A stretch of 64,000 bases of DNA from Paraburkholderia sp. PREW-6R. Lineage in GTDB: Bacteria > Pseudomonadota > Gammaproteobacteria > Burkholderiales > Burkholderiaceae. The stretch spans positions 1,984,001 to 2,048,000 of the forward strand of contig NZ_CP155074.1 in the NCBI RefSeq assembly GCF_039621805.1, in the 5' to 3' direction. Of the stretch, positions 1-9,613 are shown piece after piece (within the stretch, counting starts at the first letter, position 1; every line of letters starts with the position of its first letter). A program made the position numbers and the translations under genes. The notes under the pieces were generated by a model that was given only the letters and a program-made list of their open reading frames with translations, was not told the origin of the DNA and ran no database searches.

Positions 1-695
<695 letters not shown>

Positions 696-779
696 AGTCA
701 ATCCTTCAGGTGTCGGCCAGTCTGCGAGAGGCGAGCAGCACGCCCCGGCTCTCGCACGCGAGACGACAAAAAATAACTG

Positions 780-1592
780 TTATCGGGCAGTCGCGACGCT
801 GTCGATCGCTTCACGCACTTCGGCGACGAAGCGGGTCAGCGTCTGGGCAGCGGTGTCAGGCGCTGCCTGCTCGAGCAATTGCACGATGCGGCTACCGATC
901 ACGACGGCGTCGGAGACTTCAGCAACGAGACGCGCAGTCTGCGCGTCCCGAATACCGAAGCCGACGCCCACCGGCAGCGGTACGCGCGACTTGATCGCCG
1001 GGATTTTACTCGCGATGCTGGAAACGTCCAGATTTGCCGCGCCGGTCACGCCTTTTAGCGACACATAATAAACGTAGCCGCTTGCAATCTTGCCGACTTC
1101 GGCAATGCGCTCCTCCGTCGAGGTAGGCGCAAGCAGGAAAATAGGATCGATGCCCGCAGATCGCATCTTTTCGGCGAATTTAGCGCACTCTTCGGGCGGG
1201 TAGTCGACAACCAGCACACCATCCACACCCGCTTCCCTCGCCGCTGCCGCAAAAGCGTCGGCACCCATACGCTCAATCGGATTCGCATAGCCCATCAACA
1301 CGACCGGAGTCGTGTCGTTGGTTTCACGGAAACGCTTTACGTCCGCGAGCACGCGTCGGAGGGTAACGCCCTGGGCCAACGCGCGCTCAGAGGATTGCTG
1401 AATCACCGGGCCGTCGGCCATAGGATCGGAGAAGGGCACACCCAATTCGATGACATCGGCCCCGCCCGCCGTGAGTGCGTGCATGAACTCGACGGTCTGT
1501 GCCGGATCGGGATCGCCGGCCGTCATGAATGGAATGAGGCCCTTTCTGCCTTGCGCTGACAGCGCGTCAAATGTCTTCTTGATTCGTGACAT
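780..1592 (-). CDS. trpA: Tryptophan synthase alpha chain
   Basis: Cleaves indole-3-glycerol phosphate to indole and glyceraldehyde-3-phosphate and channels indole to TrpB. It has 270 residues, normal for the family, as a single TIM barrel. The catalytic pair is visible as E49 (VIELGVPFSDP) and D60 (MADGP), and the phosphate-binding GVGFGIRD segment lies near the C-terminus. I take the ATG at 1592 (MSRIKKTF) and not the in-frame codon at 1625, because the family starts here and the extra N-terminal residues are not TrpA-like. It lies downstream of the DNA methyltransferase (47 bp gap), which separates it from trpB. trpE, trpG, trpD and trpC are not in the window. Confidence 0.97.
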   Translation of the reverse strand: MSRIKKTFDALSAQGRKGLIPFMTAGDPDPAQTVEFMHALTAGGADVIELGVPFSDPMADGPVIQQSSERALAQGVTLRRVLADVKRFRETNDTTPVVLMGYANPIERMGADAFAAAAREAGVDGVLVVDYPPEECAKFAEKMRSAGIDPIFLLAPTSTEERIAEVGKIASGYVYYVSLKGVTGAANLDVSSIASKIPAIKSRVPLPVGVGFGIRDAQTARLVAEVSDAVVIGSRIVQLLEQAAPDTAAQTLTRFVAEVREAIDSVATAR

Positions 1593-1639
1593 GAAAATAT
1601 TCTCGATTGTCTGAATACCGCGCACGGACGACGAATCGC

Positions 1640-2557
1640 CTATTGCGTCTCGGTCTGCTGTTCGGGACGGATCGCGGGTTTGCGAGTCTTACGCGTGCTT
1701 GCCGGCGGCATTGCAGCGGCGCTCACGCGCTCGCGCGCGATCGCGCAGTAGCTTTCATTAATTTCGTAGCCGACGAATTCGCGCTGATGGCGGACGCAAG
1801 CAACTGCGGTGGTGCCGCTGCCCATGAACGGGTCGAGTACGCGACCACCTTTTGGGCAACTCGACAGCACCATTCGCTCGACGATTTCCAAGGGCTTTTG
1901 CGTCGGATGGGCGACGCGTTCGGCATGCTGCCGATGCAGTCGCGAGACCGACCATAAATCCTTCGGGTTATAGCCAAGCTCCAGCCACTTGCTTCCTTCG
2001 AACAACTTCCGCGAACGCGCCTTCTTCGTGACGGCATCGTAGGGGATGCGCACGGGATCGAGATCGAAGAAATAATCCTTCGAAGCCGCGAAGAAACCGA
2101 TGTTGTCATGCACCGACGTAAATCGGCGCACGGTTCCGCCCATGCTCGGAACGCGCCGGTCCCAGATGATTTCGTTGATCATCGTGAGTTTTGTCTTCAG
2201 AAAGCTGAAGATTTCAGGCGCGTACTGCCACGTGCAGAAAATATAGAGCGAACCGGATGGCTTGAGCTTTGGGATGACCAGATCAAGCCAGCCGCGAGTC
2301 CAGGCGAGAAAGTCCTCGCCCGTTCGCATATCCGAGTCGTTGCCGTAGTCTTTGCCCAGACCATAAGGCGGATCGCAGACAATCAGGTCAATCGACCCAT
2401 CGGGAATGTTCGCAACGTCCATCAGAAAGTCGCGGTTCAACAGCTGGATACCGGCGGGCACCTGCGGCAACAACTGCGCAAGTGTATCGGCCGCCGCTAT
2501 GCTGGCGGCCGCGCTGCTTTCCTCCGCCGGCTGCGGCTCGTCGAACTCGTCGCGCAT
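1640..2557 (-). CDS. Orphan DNA methyltransferase (beta-class, N4-cytosine/N6-adenine)
   Basis: AdoMet-dependent DNA methyltransferase of 305 residues. Motif IV is DPPYGLG at about 62-68 and the AdoMet-binding motif I is DPFMGSG at about 242-248. This order, catalytic motif first and AdoMet motif last, defines the beta class, which methylates adenine N6 or cytosine N4. The stretch between them (about 100-200) should hold the target-recognition domain. The C-terminal tail is basic (STRKTRKPAIRPE). No restriction gene is adjacent, so it is an orphan enzyme. It sits 11 bp after trpB and 47 bp before trpA, so it is probably co-transcribed with tryptophan genes. I recall the orthologue at this place in B. 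cenocepacia (BCAM0992) being assigned the motif GTWWAC; that is memory, not a search. Confidence 0.93.
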   Translation of the reverse strand: MRDEFDEPQPAEESSAAASIAAADTLAQLLPQVPAGIQLLNRDFLMDVANIPDGSIDLIVCDPPYGLGKDYGNDSDMRTGEDFLAWTRGWLDLVIPKLKPSGSLYIFCTWQYAPEIFSFLKTKLTMINEIIWDRRVPSMGGTVRRFTSVHDNIGFFAASKDYFFDLDPVRIPYDAVTKKARSRKLFEGSKWLELGYNPKDLWSVSRLHRQHAERVAHPTQKPLEIVERMVLSSCPKGGRVLDPFMGSGTTAVACVRHQREFVGYEINESYCAIARERVSAAAMPPASTRKTRKPAIRPEQQTETQ

Positions 2558-2568
2558 CGTCCGGGCGC

Positions 2569-3762
2569 TCAGAACTGGATGCCCGATCGCTCGGCGACCG
2601 TGTGCATGTCCTTGTCGCCTCGGCCCGACAGGTTGACCAGAAGGTATTTCTCCTTCGGCAACGTGGGCGCAAGCTTCGCGGCATAAGCCAGCGCATGACT
2701 CGACTCGAGCGCCGGAATGATGCCTTCAATGCGACAGCAGTCGTGGAACGCCTTGAGCGCTTCTTCGTCGGTGATGCCGACATATTGTGCGCGATTGCTT
2801 TCTTTCAGCCATGCATGCTCGGGACCTACGCCAGGGTAGTCGAGACCCGCCGACACCGAATGCGTCTCGATAATCTGGCCATTTTCGTCCTGAAGCAGAT
2901 AGGTCCGATTGCCGTGCAGTACACCGGGGCTGCCACCGATCAATGAGGCCGCGTGCCGACCAGACTCAATGCCGTCGCCCGCCGCTTCGACACCGATCAA
3001 CTGCACGGACGTATCGTCGATATACGGGTAGAAGATGCCCATCGCGTTGGAACCCCCGCCGACGCACGCAATCACTGCATCGGGTTGGCGGCCGACCAGT
3101 TCAGGCATTTGCACCTTGCACTCATCGCCAATCACGCGCTGGAAATCGCGAACCATCATCGGATACGGGTGCGGACCGGCGACCGTGCCAATAATGTAAA
3201 ACGTGTTTTCGACGTTGGTTACCCAGTCGCGCATTGCCTCGTTGAGCGCGTCTTTAAGCGTGCGAGAGCCCGATTCCACTGGAATGACGGTCGCGCCCAG
3301 CAGCTTCATCCGGTAGACGTTGGCCGCCTGGCGACGCACGTCTTCTGCGCCCATGTAGACTACGCACTCCATGCCGAAGCGCGCGGCAATCGTCGCGGTG
3401 GCCACGCCGTGCTGGCCCGCACCGGTTTCCGCGATCACGCGCGGCTTGCCCATGCGCCTCGCCAGCAACGCCTGACCGATTACGTTGTTCACCTTATGCG
3501 CGCCGGTGTGATTCAGGTCTTCGCGCTTGAAGAAAATCTGCGCGCCGCCGAGCATCTCGCTCCAACGCTGCGCGTGATAAATCGGTGACGGACGACCCAC
3601 GAAGTACTTCAACTCGCGTTCGTATTCCGCGACGAACTCCGGATCTTTCTGATATTTCTCGTACGCGGCACGCAGTTCGTCGAGCGCGTGGACCAACGTT
3701 TCTGCGACGAACACGCCGCCAAACTGGCCAAAATGGCCTCTTGCGTCAGGCAAGTTATACAT
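2569..3762 (-). CDS. trpB: Tryptophan synthase beta chain
   Basis: PLP enzyme that condenses indole with serine to tryptophan, in an alpha2beta2 complex with TrpA. It has 397 residues. The PLP lysine is K90 in HTGAHKVN, the phosphate-binding loop is the glycine run CVGGGSNAMG, and the C-terminal LSGRGDKDM segment closes the cofactor site. The ATG at 3762 (MYNLPDARGHFGQFGG) matches family starts; the in-frame codon at 3792 would only add a non-conserved leader. It lies 60 bp after trpF and 11 bp before the methyltransferase gene. Confidence 0.98.
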   Translation of the reverse strand: MYNLPDARGHFGQFGGVFVAETLVHALDELRAAYEKYQKDPEFVAEYERELKYFVGRPSPIYHAQRWSEMLGGAQIFFKREDLNHTGAHKVNNVIGQALLARRMGKPRVIAETGAGQHGVATATIAARFGMECVVYMGAEDVRRQAANVYRMKLLGATVIPVESGSRTLKDALNEAMRDWVTNVENTFYIIGTVAGPHPYPMMVRDFQRVIGDECKVQMPELVGRQPDAVIACVGGGSNAMGIFYPYIDDTSVQLIGVEAAGDGIESGRHAASLIGGSPGVLHGNRTYLLQDENGQIIETHSVSAGLDYPGVGPEHAWLKESNRAQYVGITDEEALKAFHDCCRIEGIIPALESSHALAYAAKLAPTLPKEKYLLVNLSGRGDKDMHTVAERSGIQF

Positions 3763-3822
3763 GGTGATCACTCTGCTCAGTGTGTGACGCAAGCACGATA
3801 CAAAGCTGCTGCGTCACTGGAA

Positions 3823-4545
3823 TCATTCGGCGTCCGCCGCGCGCACTGCGCGCACGAATGCCGCCATCCGGGCGTGATCCTTCACGCCCCTGGCGCCCGG
3901 CACCTCGATGCCGCTGGAGACATCGACTGCGTACGGGCGCACGCGATGGATCGCCTCACTGACGTTTTGCGCGTTCAACCCACCACTCAAAACGGCCCGA
4001 CGCGCGAGCTCTGCTGGAATAAGTGACCAATCGAAAACCTTCCCGCCGCCGCCGTAGCCTTCGACATGGGTGTCGAACAGGAGGCCGCTGGCTGCTGAAT
4101 AGTTAAGCGCCGATTTTACCAAATCAGCCGGTTGAGTATCCGCTGCGACGCGCAATGCGCGCAACCAAGGCAAACCCGCAACGCCAGCGAGCATTTCGCA
4201 CTGCCCCGCAGTCTCGTCGCCATGAAATTGCAGCAGCGAGAGGCCGACGTTGCTCACCACTTCGCGAACCCAGTCCGGCGTAGCGTTGACGAAGAGGCCC
4301 ACCACGGAAACAAACGGCGGTATGTCATGGACCAGTTCCACCGCCTGCGCAACGCTGACCGAGCGCGGACTTGGCGGATAAAACACAAGGCCGATCGCGT
4401 CGGCGCCCAGGTTGATTGCATGCGCCACGTCTTCTGGCTTGGAGAGCCCGCACAGCTTGATGCGCGTGCGATACGCGATGGCGCGCGACGCCTCGCCTGC
4501 CTCCGCGCGCCCGTTTTGTGCCGCCGCGCATTGTGCCGGCTTCAT
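3823..4545 (-). CDS. trpF: Phosphoribosylanthranilate isomerase
   Basis: Amadori isomerase converting N-(5'-phosphoribosyl)anthranilate to CdRP in tryptophan synthesis. It is a 240-residue TIM barrel with the catalytic cysteine at 32 in KLCGL and the catalytic aspartate in LLFDTHVEGYGGGGK. The start at 4545 is chosen because its ATG overlaps the truA stop as ATGA (4542-4545), a translational-coupling arrangement. An ATG at 4566 gives seven more residues and cannot be excluded. The first 25 or so residues (Ala/Gln-rich) are not part of the barrel. Confidence 0.95.
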   Translation of the reverse strand: MKPAQCAAAQNGRAEAGEASRAIAYRTRIKLCGLSKPEDVAHAINLGADAIGLVFYPPSPRSVSVAQAVELVHDIPPFVSVVGLFVNATPDWVREVVSNVGLSLLQFHGDETAGQCEMLAGVAGLPWLRALRVAADTQPADLVKSALNYSAASGLLFDTHVEGYGGGGKVFDWSLIPAELARRAVLSGGLNAQNVSEAIHRVRPYAVDVSSGIEVPGARGVKDHARMAAFVRAVRAADAE

Positions 4546-5354
4546 CGGTTGACCTGCTCGGTCCATATATGACTCCACGGCACGCTGCCGGCTTGCGGCG
4601 CGGGCACAGCGAATTGCTCGGGATAGCCCACCTGCGCGAGATACAGGCCGTCCGGCATGAAAGTGGGCGCGGCGCACTCACGGTCACGGGCGGCGAGCAC
4701 TTCCGTCATCCACGCGACCGGGCGACGCCTGCGGCCAACGTAGACCAGACAGCCCATCAGATTGCGCACCATATGATGCAGGAATGCGTTTGCCCGAAAG
4801 CGAAAATGCACGAAATCGCCCTGTTGCTGAATGTCGATCTGATACAGGTGCTTGACCGGCGTCTTGGCCTGACATTGCGACGACCGAAAAGACGAAAAGT
4901 CGTGCTCGCCAATTAGCAGCGCCGCGGCAGCCCGCATTGCGTCGACGTCGAGCGATGCATGTGTCCAGCCGGCGCGTGTCGCGAGCATGGGGGAACGCAC
5001 CGGGTTCACGTACAGCAGGTAGTAATAGGTGCGCTCGAACGCCGAAAAACGCGCGTGGAATTCGTCGGGCATCGGCTTGGCCCACTGCACCGCCACGGTG
5101 GCAGGCAGAAACGAATTCGTGCCGCGCACCCACGAAACGTCCGCGCGATCCAGCTCGGTGTCGAAATGCACGACCTGGCCGAGACCGTGCACACCCGTAT
5201 CGGTCCGACCGGCCACGATGGTTTGCACCGGCGTCTGCGCAAACGCTCGCAACGCGCGTTCGAGTTCGTCCTGAACCGTGTTGCCATGCGGTTGCGATTG
5301 CCAACCACAGAACGCCGAGCCGTCGTACTGAACGCCTAAAGCAATCCGCTTCAC
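4542..5354 (-). CDS. truA: tRNA pseudouridine(38-40) synthase
   Basis: Isomerises uridines 38, 39 and 40 in the tRNA anticodon arm. It has 270 residues. The catalytic aspartate is D52 in the signature GRTDTGVHG, and the conserved FLHHMVRNLMG segment lies in the C-terminal half. The start codon is GTG at 5354, overlapping the fimV stop as GTGA (5351-5354), so translation is probably coupled to fimV. The stop overlaps trpF in the same way. Confidence 0.97.
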   Translation of the reverse strand: MKRIALGVQYDGSAFCGWQSQPHGNTVQDELERALRAFAQTPVQTIVAGRTDTGVHGLGQVVHFDTELDRADVSWVRGTNSFLPATVAVQWAKPMPDEFHARFSAFERTYYYLLYVNPVRSPMLATRAGWTHASLDVDAMRAAAALLIGEHDFSSFRSSQCQAKTPVKHLYQIDIQQQGDFVHFRFRANAFLHHMVRNLMGCLVYVGRRRRPVAWMTEVLAARDRECAAPTFMPDGLYLAQVGYPEQFAVPAPQAGSVPWSHIWTEQVNR

Positions 5355-8002
5355 GACAACGGTGCGAGAGTCGAGAGCAGCGCGCGGGCCTCAGTGTGCG
5401 TTGCCGGATCGTTTGCCTCGATCACTTCGTTGATAAGCGTGCGCGCGCCGGAGAGGTCGCCGAGTTCGATGTACTCGGCGGCCAAATCGAGCTTGTTGCG
5501 CGCGATCCGCGCCAGCTCCCCATGTGTAAAGGCCGGCAGCGGCTGACTGCGGCTCGGTGGCAATTCGAGGTCGAAGTCGAGGTTGAGTGCACCGAAGCCG
5601 GACGTGCCGAGCGCGCCGCCCAGTCCCGTCCCCACACCTGCGCCCAGCCCCGCGACGGAGGCGTGGCCAGCGGTGCCGGCGGCGATTTCGTCGGCGATGT
5701 GCGGGGCGTCGTCGGGATCGTGCGGCGCAATAGCCTGCTGGGCGGTCGAGTTCGGCGACGCGACCGGCTGCGTGGTCAGCGATGCCGGCGCCTGCACGCT
5801 GTCAGCGTACGATTCGACGCGCGGCGGCAACGGCATGTCCAGGCTGCCGAAGGCGCTGAGCGCGTCGAGCGTCTCGGGAGGCATGCCGGCCGGTGCGGCT
5901 GGCGCTGCTGGCGCTGCTGGCGCTGCTGGCGCGACAGCAGTGTCGGCATGCGCGTCGACCGGCGGCGCAACCATCGGCGGCGGGATAAACGGGGCGATCG
6001 CATGCGGCTCGACAGGTTCCTGCGACAAGTCGATGACCGGCGCAGTCGCATCCCCTTGCTCGTGTGCGAGGAGACCGGCCGTCGCGATGCCGAGTGGCAG
6101 CGCCGACGGCTCGGGCGGTTCAGGCGGCTCGGTGAGCGCGTCGTCCAGCGATTTGTCGTCCCAGTGCAGCGCGTGCGGAAGGTCCGCCGGCTCGAAGGAC
6201 GGCTCGTCGAACGGTGTAAGCGGCGCTAGCGCGGTTGGTGGCAACGCGTCCGCACCCAGTTCGGCTGCTGCGGCGAGACTTGCGGCCGTCGTTTCGCTGC
6301 TCGGATCGTCGTAATGATCGTGACGCGCCAGCGGAAGAGGTTCGGGCGATTCGCCACGGGCCGTGTCATCCGCTGTATCGAGGTGGTCCGGTGCTTTTGC
6401 AGCAAAGTCGTGATGCTCGGGACTGTCGGTTGATTCCGATTGCGCCGCCAAGGGTTCAGCTTGGGGTGCGAAGGCTTGCGCGTGTTCGGCGTGCGGCTCG
6501 TTGATTGCCGGGCGGGCTGCCATTGCCTCGTCCGCTGCCGCGCGCTCCGCCATCGCGCCATCCGCTTCGGCCAGCTCGGCTTGCTCGGCTTGCTCGGCCT
6601 GACGCCGCTCCGCTGTATCCTGCCCGGCAGCCAGATGTTCAGCGCTTACATGGCCGGTCGACGTGGGTTCCACGTTAGCCTGCTCCAAAGCGGCACGGTG
6701 CATTTGCGCTTCGTGCTCCGTCGCGTCAGCGTTCGCTGCTGACATTTCGACGCCCACCAGCGCGCCTGCGCCGCCGTGTATGTTTTGCGTTTCTTCGGCT
6801 GGATGCCCGACGCGCGCCGCGGCTGCGTCCCGTGAGCCGATTGCGGCGCCTGACGTTCCCATTGGTGCGCTGCCGTTCGTCGCCGCCTCAGGTGCAGCCG
6901 TGTCGTCACGCTTACGACGACGCATGCGCAGTGCAGCCAGCAACACGACTAGCGCCGCGCCGACCGCCGCAGCCACGCTCAGGCCGCTCTGCGAGATATG
7001 TGCGTTACCCGCCGTGGACATCGCCGCGGCGGGGTGCCCCGAGACCACCGCCGCCGATGAAGCGCCAGCCGCCGGCTGCACGCCGCTCGTGGACGCCGTG
7101 CCGGCCGTACCGGCCGGCGTCCCGCCGATCCCGTGCTTCTGCAGCTCCATCAGCACCCGATTTTTTAGCGCCAGCAGTTGTTGCAGGCTGGACACCTGAC
7201 GCGGCTGCGAGGCGCCCTGCCCGGCCGCCGCGCCTGTCGCGGAATCACTTGCTGCCTCAACCGAGCCCGACCACGAATGCGCGCCGCTAGCCGGAGCCGC
7301 CGCCTGCGAGCCCGTGACAGGCGCGGACGTGGGCAAAGCGGCGCCGTTCGCTGCCGCCGCGCTCGAGCCGGTCGTCGCGCTAGCCGCTTCGGGCAGGCCC
7401 GGATTCGCTACCAGCGTCCCTGCGTTTGCTGCACTCGCCGGACTCGCCGAACTCGCCCCGTTCGCCACGCCCGCCGTGCCAGGGCTCGCCGCGCCCGTGG
7501 TTGCAGCAGCCGTTTGCGCAGCGCCAGGCGCGCCGCCCGCAGCCGACGCCGCGTTTGTCGCAGCCGACGAAGCATCGGCCGACGACGCCGTCGCGTTCGC
7601 CGCGGACGCCGCGGCGCCAGTCGCATCCAATGCCGGCACGGTCAGCACAGCGCCGAGACGCAGCTTGCTGGGATCGTGGCTCATGAAAGCGCTCGGGTTC
7701 GCGTCGAACAAAGCACGTGATGCGCGTGCGAGCGTCGCCCGATCGTGCGACTGCGTGGCCGCTATGGCGATGTCGTTCAGCGACTGGCCCGACTTGACCG
7801 TGACCTGACTGCCGGCCGCCAATGAGAACGAGGTGGCCGATGTGGAAGCCGATGCGGCGTCCGGCGCACTCGCCTCGGTCGCCGCCCGTGCGGCGCCGAG
7901 GCCGCCCGCTGTCAGCGTGACCGCGAGAACTGCAGTAGCCGTGAGCCGGGCTGCGTCCCGATGCAGGAACGTAGCCCATGGAAAAGAGTGTCGATGGTTC
8001 AT
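5351..8002 (-). CDS. fimV: FimV/HubP-type polar hub protein with LysM domain
   Basis: Large inner-membrane protein of 883 residues that in relatives binds peptidoglycan and organises polar machines such as type IV pili and flagella. In order: an N-terminal signal/TM segment (about 20-45, TATAVLAVTLTAGG), a LysM domain (about 65-125, VTVKSGQSLNDIA), a long Ala/Ser/Thr/Pro-rich region, a TM helix near LSVAAAVGAALVVLLAAL followed by RMRRRKR, a long acidic cytoplasmic linker, and the family's C-terminal FimV motif (KLDLAAEYIELGD). The start is the ATG at 8002, preceded by CTGGAG; the longer frame to 8158 runs through the upstream terminator. It is the first gene of the fimV-truA-trpF run. A 9-bp repeat encodes AlaProAla-type tripeptides in the linker. 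Confidence 0.93.
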   Translation of the reverse strand: MNHRHSFPWATFLHRDAARLTATAVLAVTLTAGGLGAARAATEASAPDAASASTSATSFSLAAGSQVTVKSGQSLNDIAIAATQSHDRATLARASRALFDANPSAFMSHDPSKLRLGAVLTVPALDATGAAASAANATASSADASSAATNAASAAGGAPGAAQTAAATTGAASPGTAGVANGASSASPASAANAGTLVANPGLPEAASATTGSSAAAANGAALPTSAPVTGSQAAAPASGAHSWSGSVEAASDSATGAAAGQGASQPRQVSSLQQLLALKNRVLMELQKHGIGGTPAGTAGTASTSGVQPAAGASSAAVVSGHPAAAMSTAGNAHISQSGLSVAAAVGAALVVLLAALRMRRRKRDDTAAPEAATNGSAPMGTSGAAIGSRDAAAARVGHPAEETQNIHGGAGALVGVEMSAANADATEHEAQMHRAALEQANVEPTSTGHVSAEHLAAGQDTAERRQAEQAEQAELAEADGAMAERAAADEAMAARPAINEPHAEHAQAFAPQAEPLAAQSESTDSPEHHDFAAKAPDHLDTADDTARGESPEPLPLARHDHYDDPSSETTAASLAAAAELGADALPPTALAPLTPFDEPSFEPADLPHALHWDDKSLDDALTEPPEPPEPSALPLGIATAGLLAHEQGDATAPVIDLSQEPVEPHAIAPFIPPPMVAPPVDAHADTAVAPAAPAAPAAPAAPAGMPPETLDALSAFGSLDMPLPPRVESYADSVQAPASLTTQPVASPNSTAQQAIAPHDPDDAPHIADEIAAGTAGHASVAGLGAGVGTGLGGALGTSGFGALNLDFDLELPPSRSQPLPAFTHGELARIARNKLDLAAEYIELGDLSGARTLINEVIEANDPATHTEARALLSTLAPLS
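5895..5930. repeat. 9-bp tandem repeat inside fimV
   Basis: Three exact copies of GCTGCTGGC (5904-5912, 5913-5921, 5922-5930) follow one imperfect copy at 5895-5903. On the coding strand they encode a short Ala/Pro run in the acidic linker of FimV. The unit is a multiple of three, so changes in copy number would not shift the frame. Confidence 0.85.
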
Positions 8003-8076
8003 CGGAACTCCAGGCGCGTCAGCGCGCAGCCCTTTTTTGCAATTGGAAAAAGACAAGATATGTGGAGCACACAATG

Positions 8077-8107
8077 AAAAAAGCGCCGCGCAAGCGCGAC
8101 GCCTTTT
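8077..8107 (-). terminator. Intrinsic terminator after asd
   Basis: Read on the minus strand, AAAAGGCGTCGCGC and GCGCGGCGCTTTTTT form a stem of about 9 bp with one mismatch and a tight loop, followed by six T. It lies about 35 bp past the asd stop and 75 bp before the fimV start, separating the two transcription units. The A run on its other side could let it act in both directions. Confidence 0.8.
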
Positions 8108-8141
8108 GAGTTTTCTACGCGTCGTAACGGCGTAGTTTACT

Positions 8142-9263
8142 TCACTTGTCGAGCACAATGCGAAGCATGCGTCGCAGCGGCTCGGCCGCGCCCCAGAGCA
8201 GCTGATCGCCGACAGTGAACGCCGACAGATATTCGCCGCCCATCGCCAGCTTGCGCACCCGCCCGACGGGCACCGTCAGCGTGCCGGTGACCACCGCGGG
8301 GGACAGATCGCGCATGGAAGCTTCGCGCTCGTTCGGCACGACCTTAACCCAGTCGTTGCCCGACGCGAGGATGCTGTTCACCTCGTCCAGCGGTACGTCC
8401 TTGTTCAGCTTGATGGTCAGCGCCTGGGAGTGGCAGCGCATAGCGCCGATCCGCACGCATAGACCGTCGACCGGAATCGAGCCCGGCGTGCCCATGGCCG
8501 GCTTGCCGAGAATCTTGTTGGTTTCCGCGCCGCCCTTCCACTCTTCCTTCGACATGCCGTTGCCGAGATCCTTGTCGATCCACGGAATCAGCGAGCCGGC
8601 GAGCGGGACGCCAAAGTTGTCGGTCGGCATGCGGTCGCTGTTCATGGCGGTGAGCACGCGGCGGTCGATATCCAGAATCGCCGACGACGGGTCCGCGAGG
8701 TCTTCCTTGGCGGCGCCGTACAGCGTGCCCATTTGCTGCAGCAGTTCACGCATGTTCTGCGCGCCCGCGCCCGAAGCGGCCTGATACGTCATGGCCGTCA
8801 TCCAGTCGACGAGGTTTTCGCGGAACAGGCCGCCGAGCGCCATCAGCATCAGACTGACAGTACAGTTGCCGCCGATGAAATTTTTCTGACCTTTCACGAG
8901 CGCATTCTTGATCACGTCGAGATTGACCGGATCGAGAATGATTACCGCGTCGTCTTTCATGCGCAGCGACGAAGCCGCGTCGATCCAGTAACCGTTCCAG
9001 CCCGCAGCGCGCAGCTTCGGGAACACCTCATTGGTGTAATCGCCGCCCTGGCAGGAGATGATCGCTTCGCACTTTTTCAGGTCATCTATGCTTGTCGCAT
9101 CTTTGAGCCTGGTCTCGTTTTTGGCGAACGACGGCGCGTTGCCGCCCGCGTTGCTGGTGCTGAAAAACACCGGTTCGATCAGATCGAAATCGCCTTCCTG
9201 CTGCATGCGTTGCATCAGGACGCTGCCGACCATGCCGCGCCAACCTACGAGACCTACGTTCAT
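8142..9263 (-). CDS. asd: Aspartate-semialdehyde dehydrogenase
   Basis: NADPH-dependent reduction of aspartyl phosphate to aspartate semialdehyde, the branch point to lysine/diaminopimelate, threonine and methionine. It has 373 residues. The NADP-binding N-terminus is VGLVGWRGMVGS, the catalytic cysteine is C134 in GGNCTVSLM, and the substrate-binding segment RIGAMRCHSQALT is present. This is the Gram-negative long form, like E. coli Asd. The ATG at 9263 gives the family start; the longer frame to 9338 adds a non-conserved leader. It is followed by its own terminator, and a stem-loop lies in its 5' leader. Confidence 0.97.
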   Translation of the reverse strand: MNVGLVGWRGMVGSVLMQRMQQEGDFDLIEPVFFSTSNAGGNAPSFAKNETRLKDATSIDDLKKCEAIISCQGGDYTNEVFPKLRAAGWNGYWIDAASSLRMKDDAVIILDPVNLDVIKNALVKGQKNFIGGNCTVSLMLMALGGLFRENLVDWMTAMTYQAASGAGAQNMRELLQQMGTLYGAAKEDLADPSSAILDIDRRVLTAMNSDRMPTDNFGVPLAGSLIPWIDKDLGNGMSKEEWKGGAETNKILGKPAMGTPGSIPVDGLCVRIGAMRCHSQALTIKLNKDVPLDEVNSILASGNDWVKVVPNEREASMRDLSPAVVTGTLTVPVGRVRKLAMGGEYLSAFTVGDQLLWGAAEPLRRMLRIVLDK

Positions 9264-9613
9264 GACTTCATACCCTTCGAGTGGAAACTTCCCCGCATCT
9301 TTGCCCGCGGTGACCGCGCGGGGAAGATGAGCGGGCACGACGGACGATCAGCGCTTCGTGATCGTTTTCGGGGTAATCGTTTTAATGAGTGCTGTAGTAG
9401 CAATGGCGAGCTCTGCCGCACGGGCCGTTTTGCCGTGCAGTTTCGAAATCGAGGAGATTTGAGCTTGGGGTGCCATCGTTACAATATACACGAAAACCGC
9501 CGCCTGGCGGCCCGATTGTCCGCCGCCTTAGTCCGATTATGCGCGGATCGATCTCATTCGAAGCCGATCCGCGATCTAAAGGCCTTTTTGCGGCCAATCG
9601 TGACCTTGCGTTG
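9264..9613. other. Gap between leuB and asd: leader stem-loop and dyad
   Basis: 350 bp without a convincing gene. Near asd, CTTCCCCGC (9288-9296) and GCGGGGAAG (9318-9326) are perfectly complementary and would form a stem about 25 nt before the asd start; CATCTT/AAGATG in the same stretch offers an alternative pairing. Near leuB there is a 9-bp dyad, CGCGGATCG (9542-9550) with CGATCCGCG (9565-9573), without a T run. An AT-rich TATATT on the minus strand (9483-9488) could be a -10 element for asd, but I see no good -35. Confidence 0.4.
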
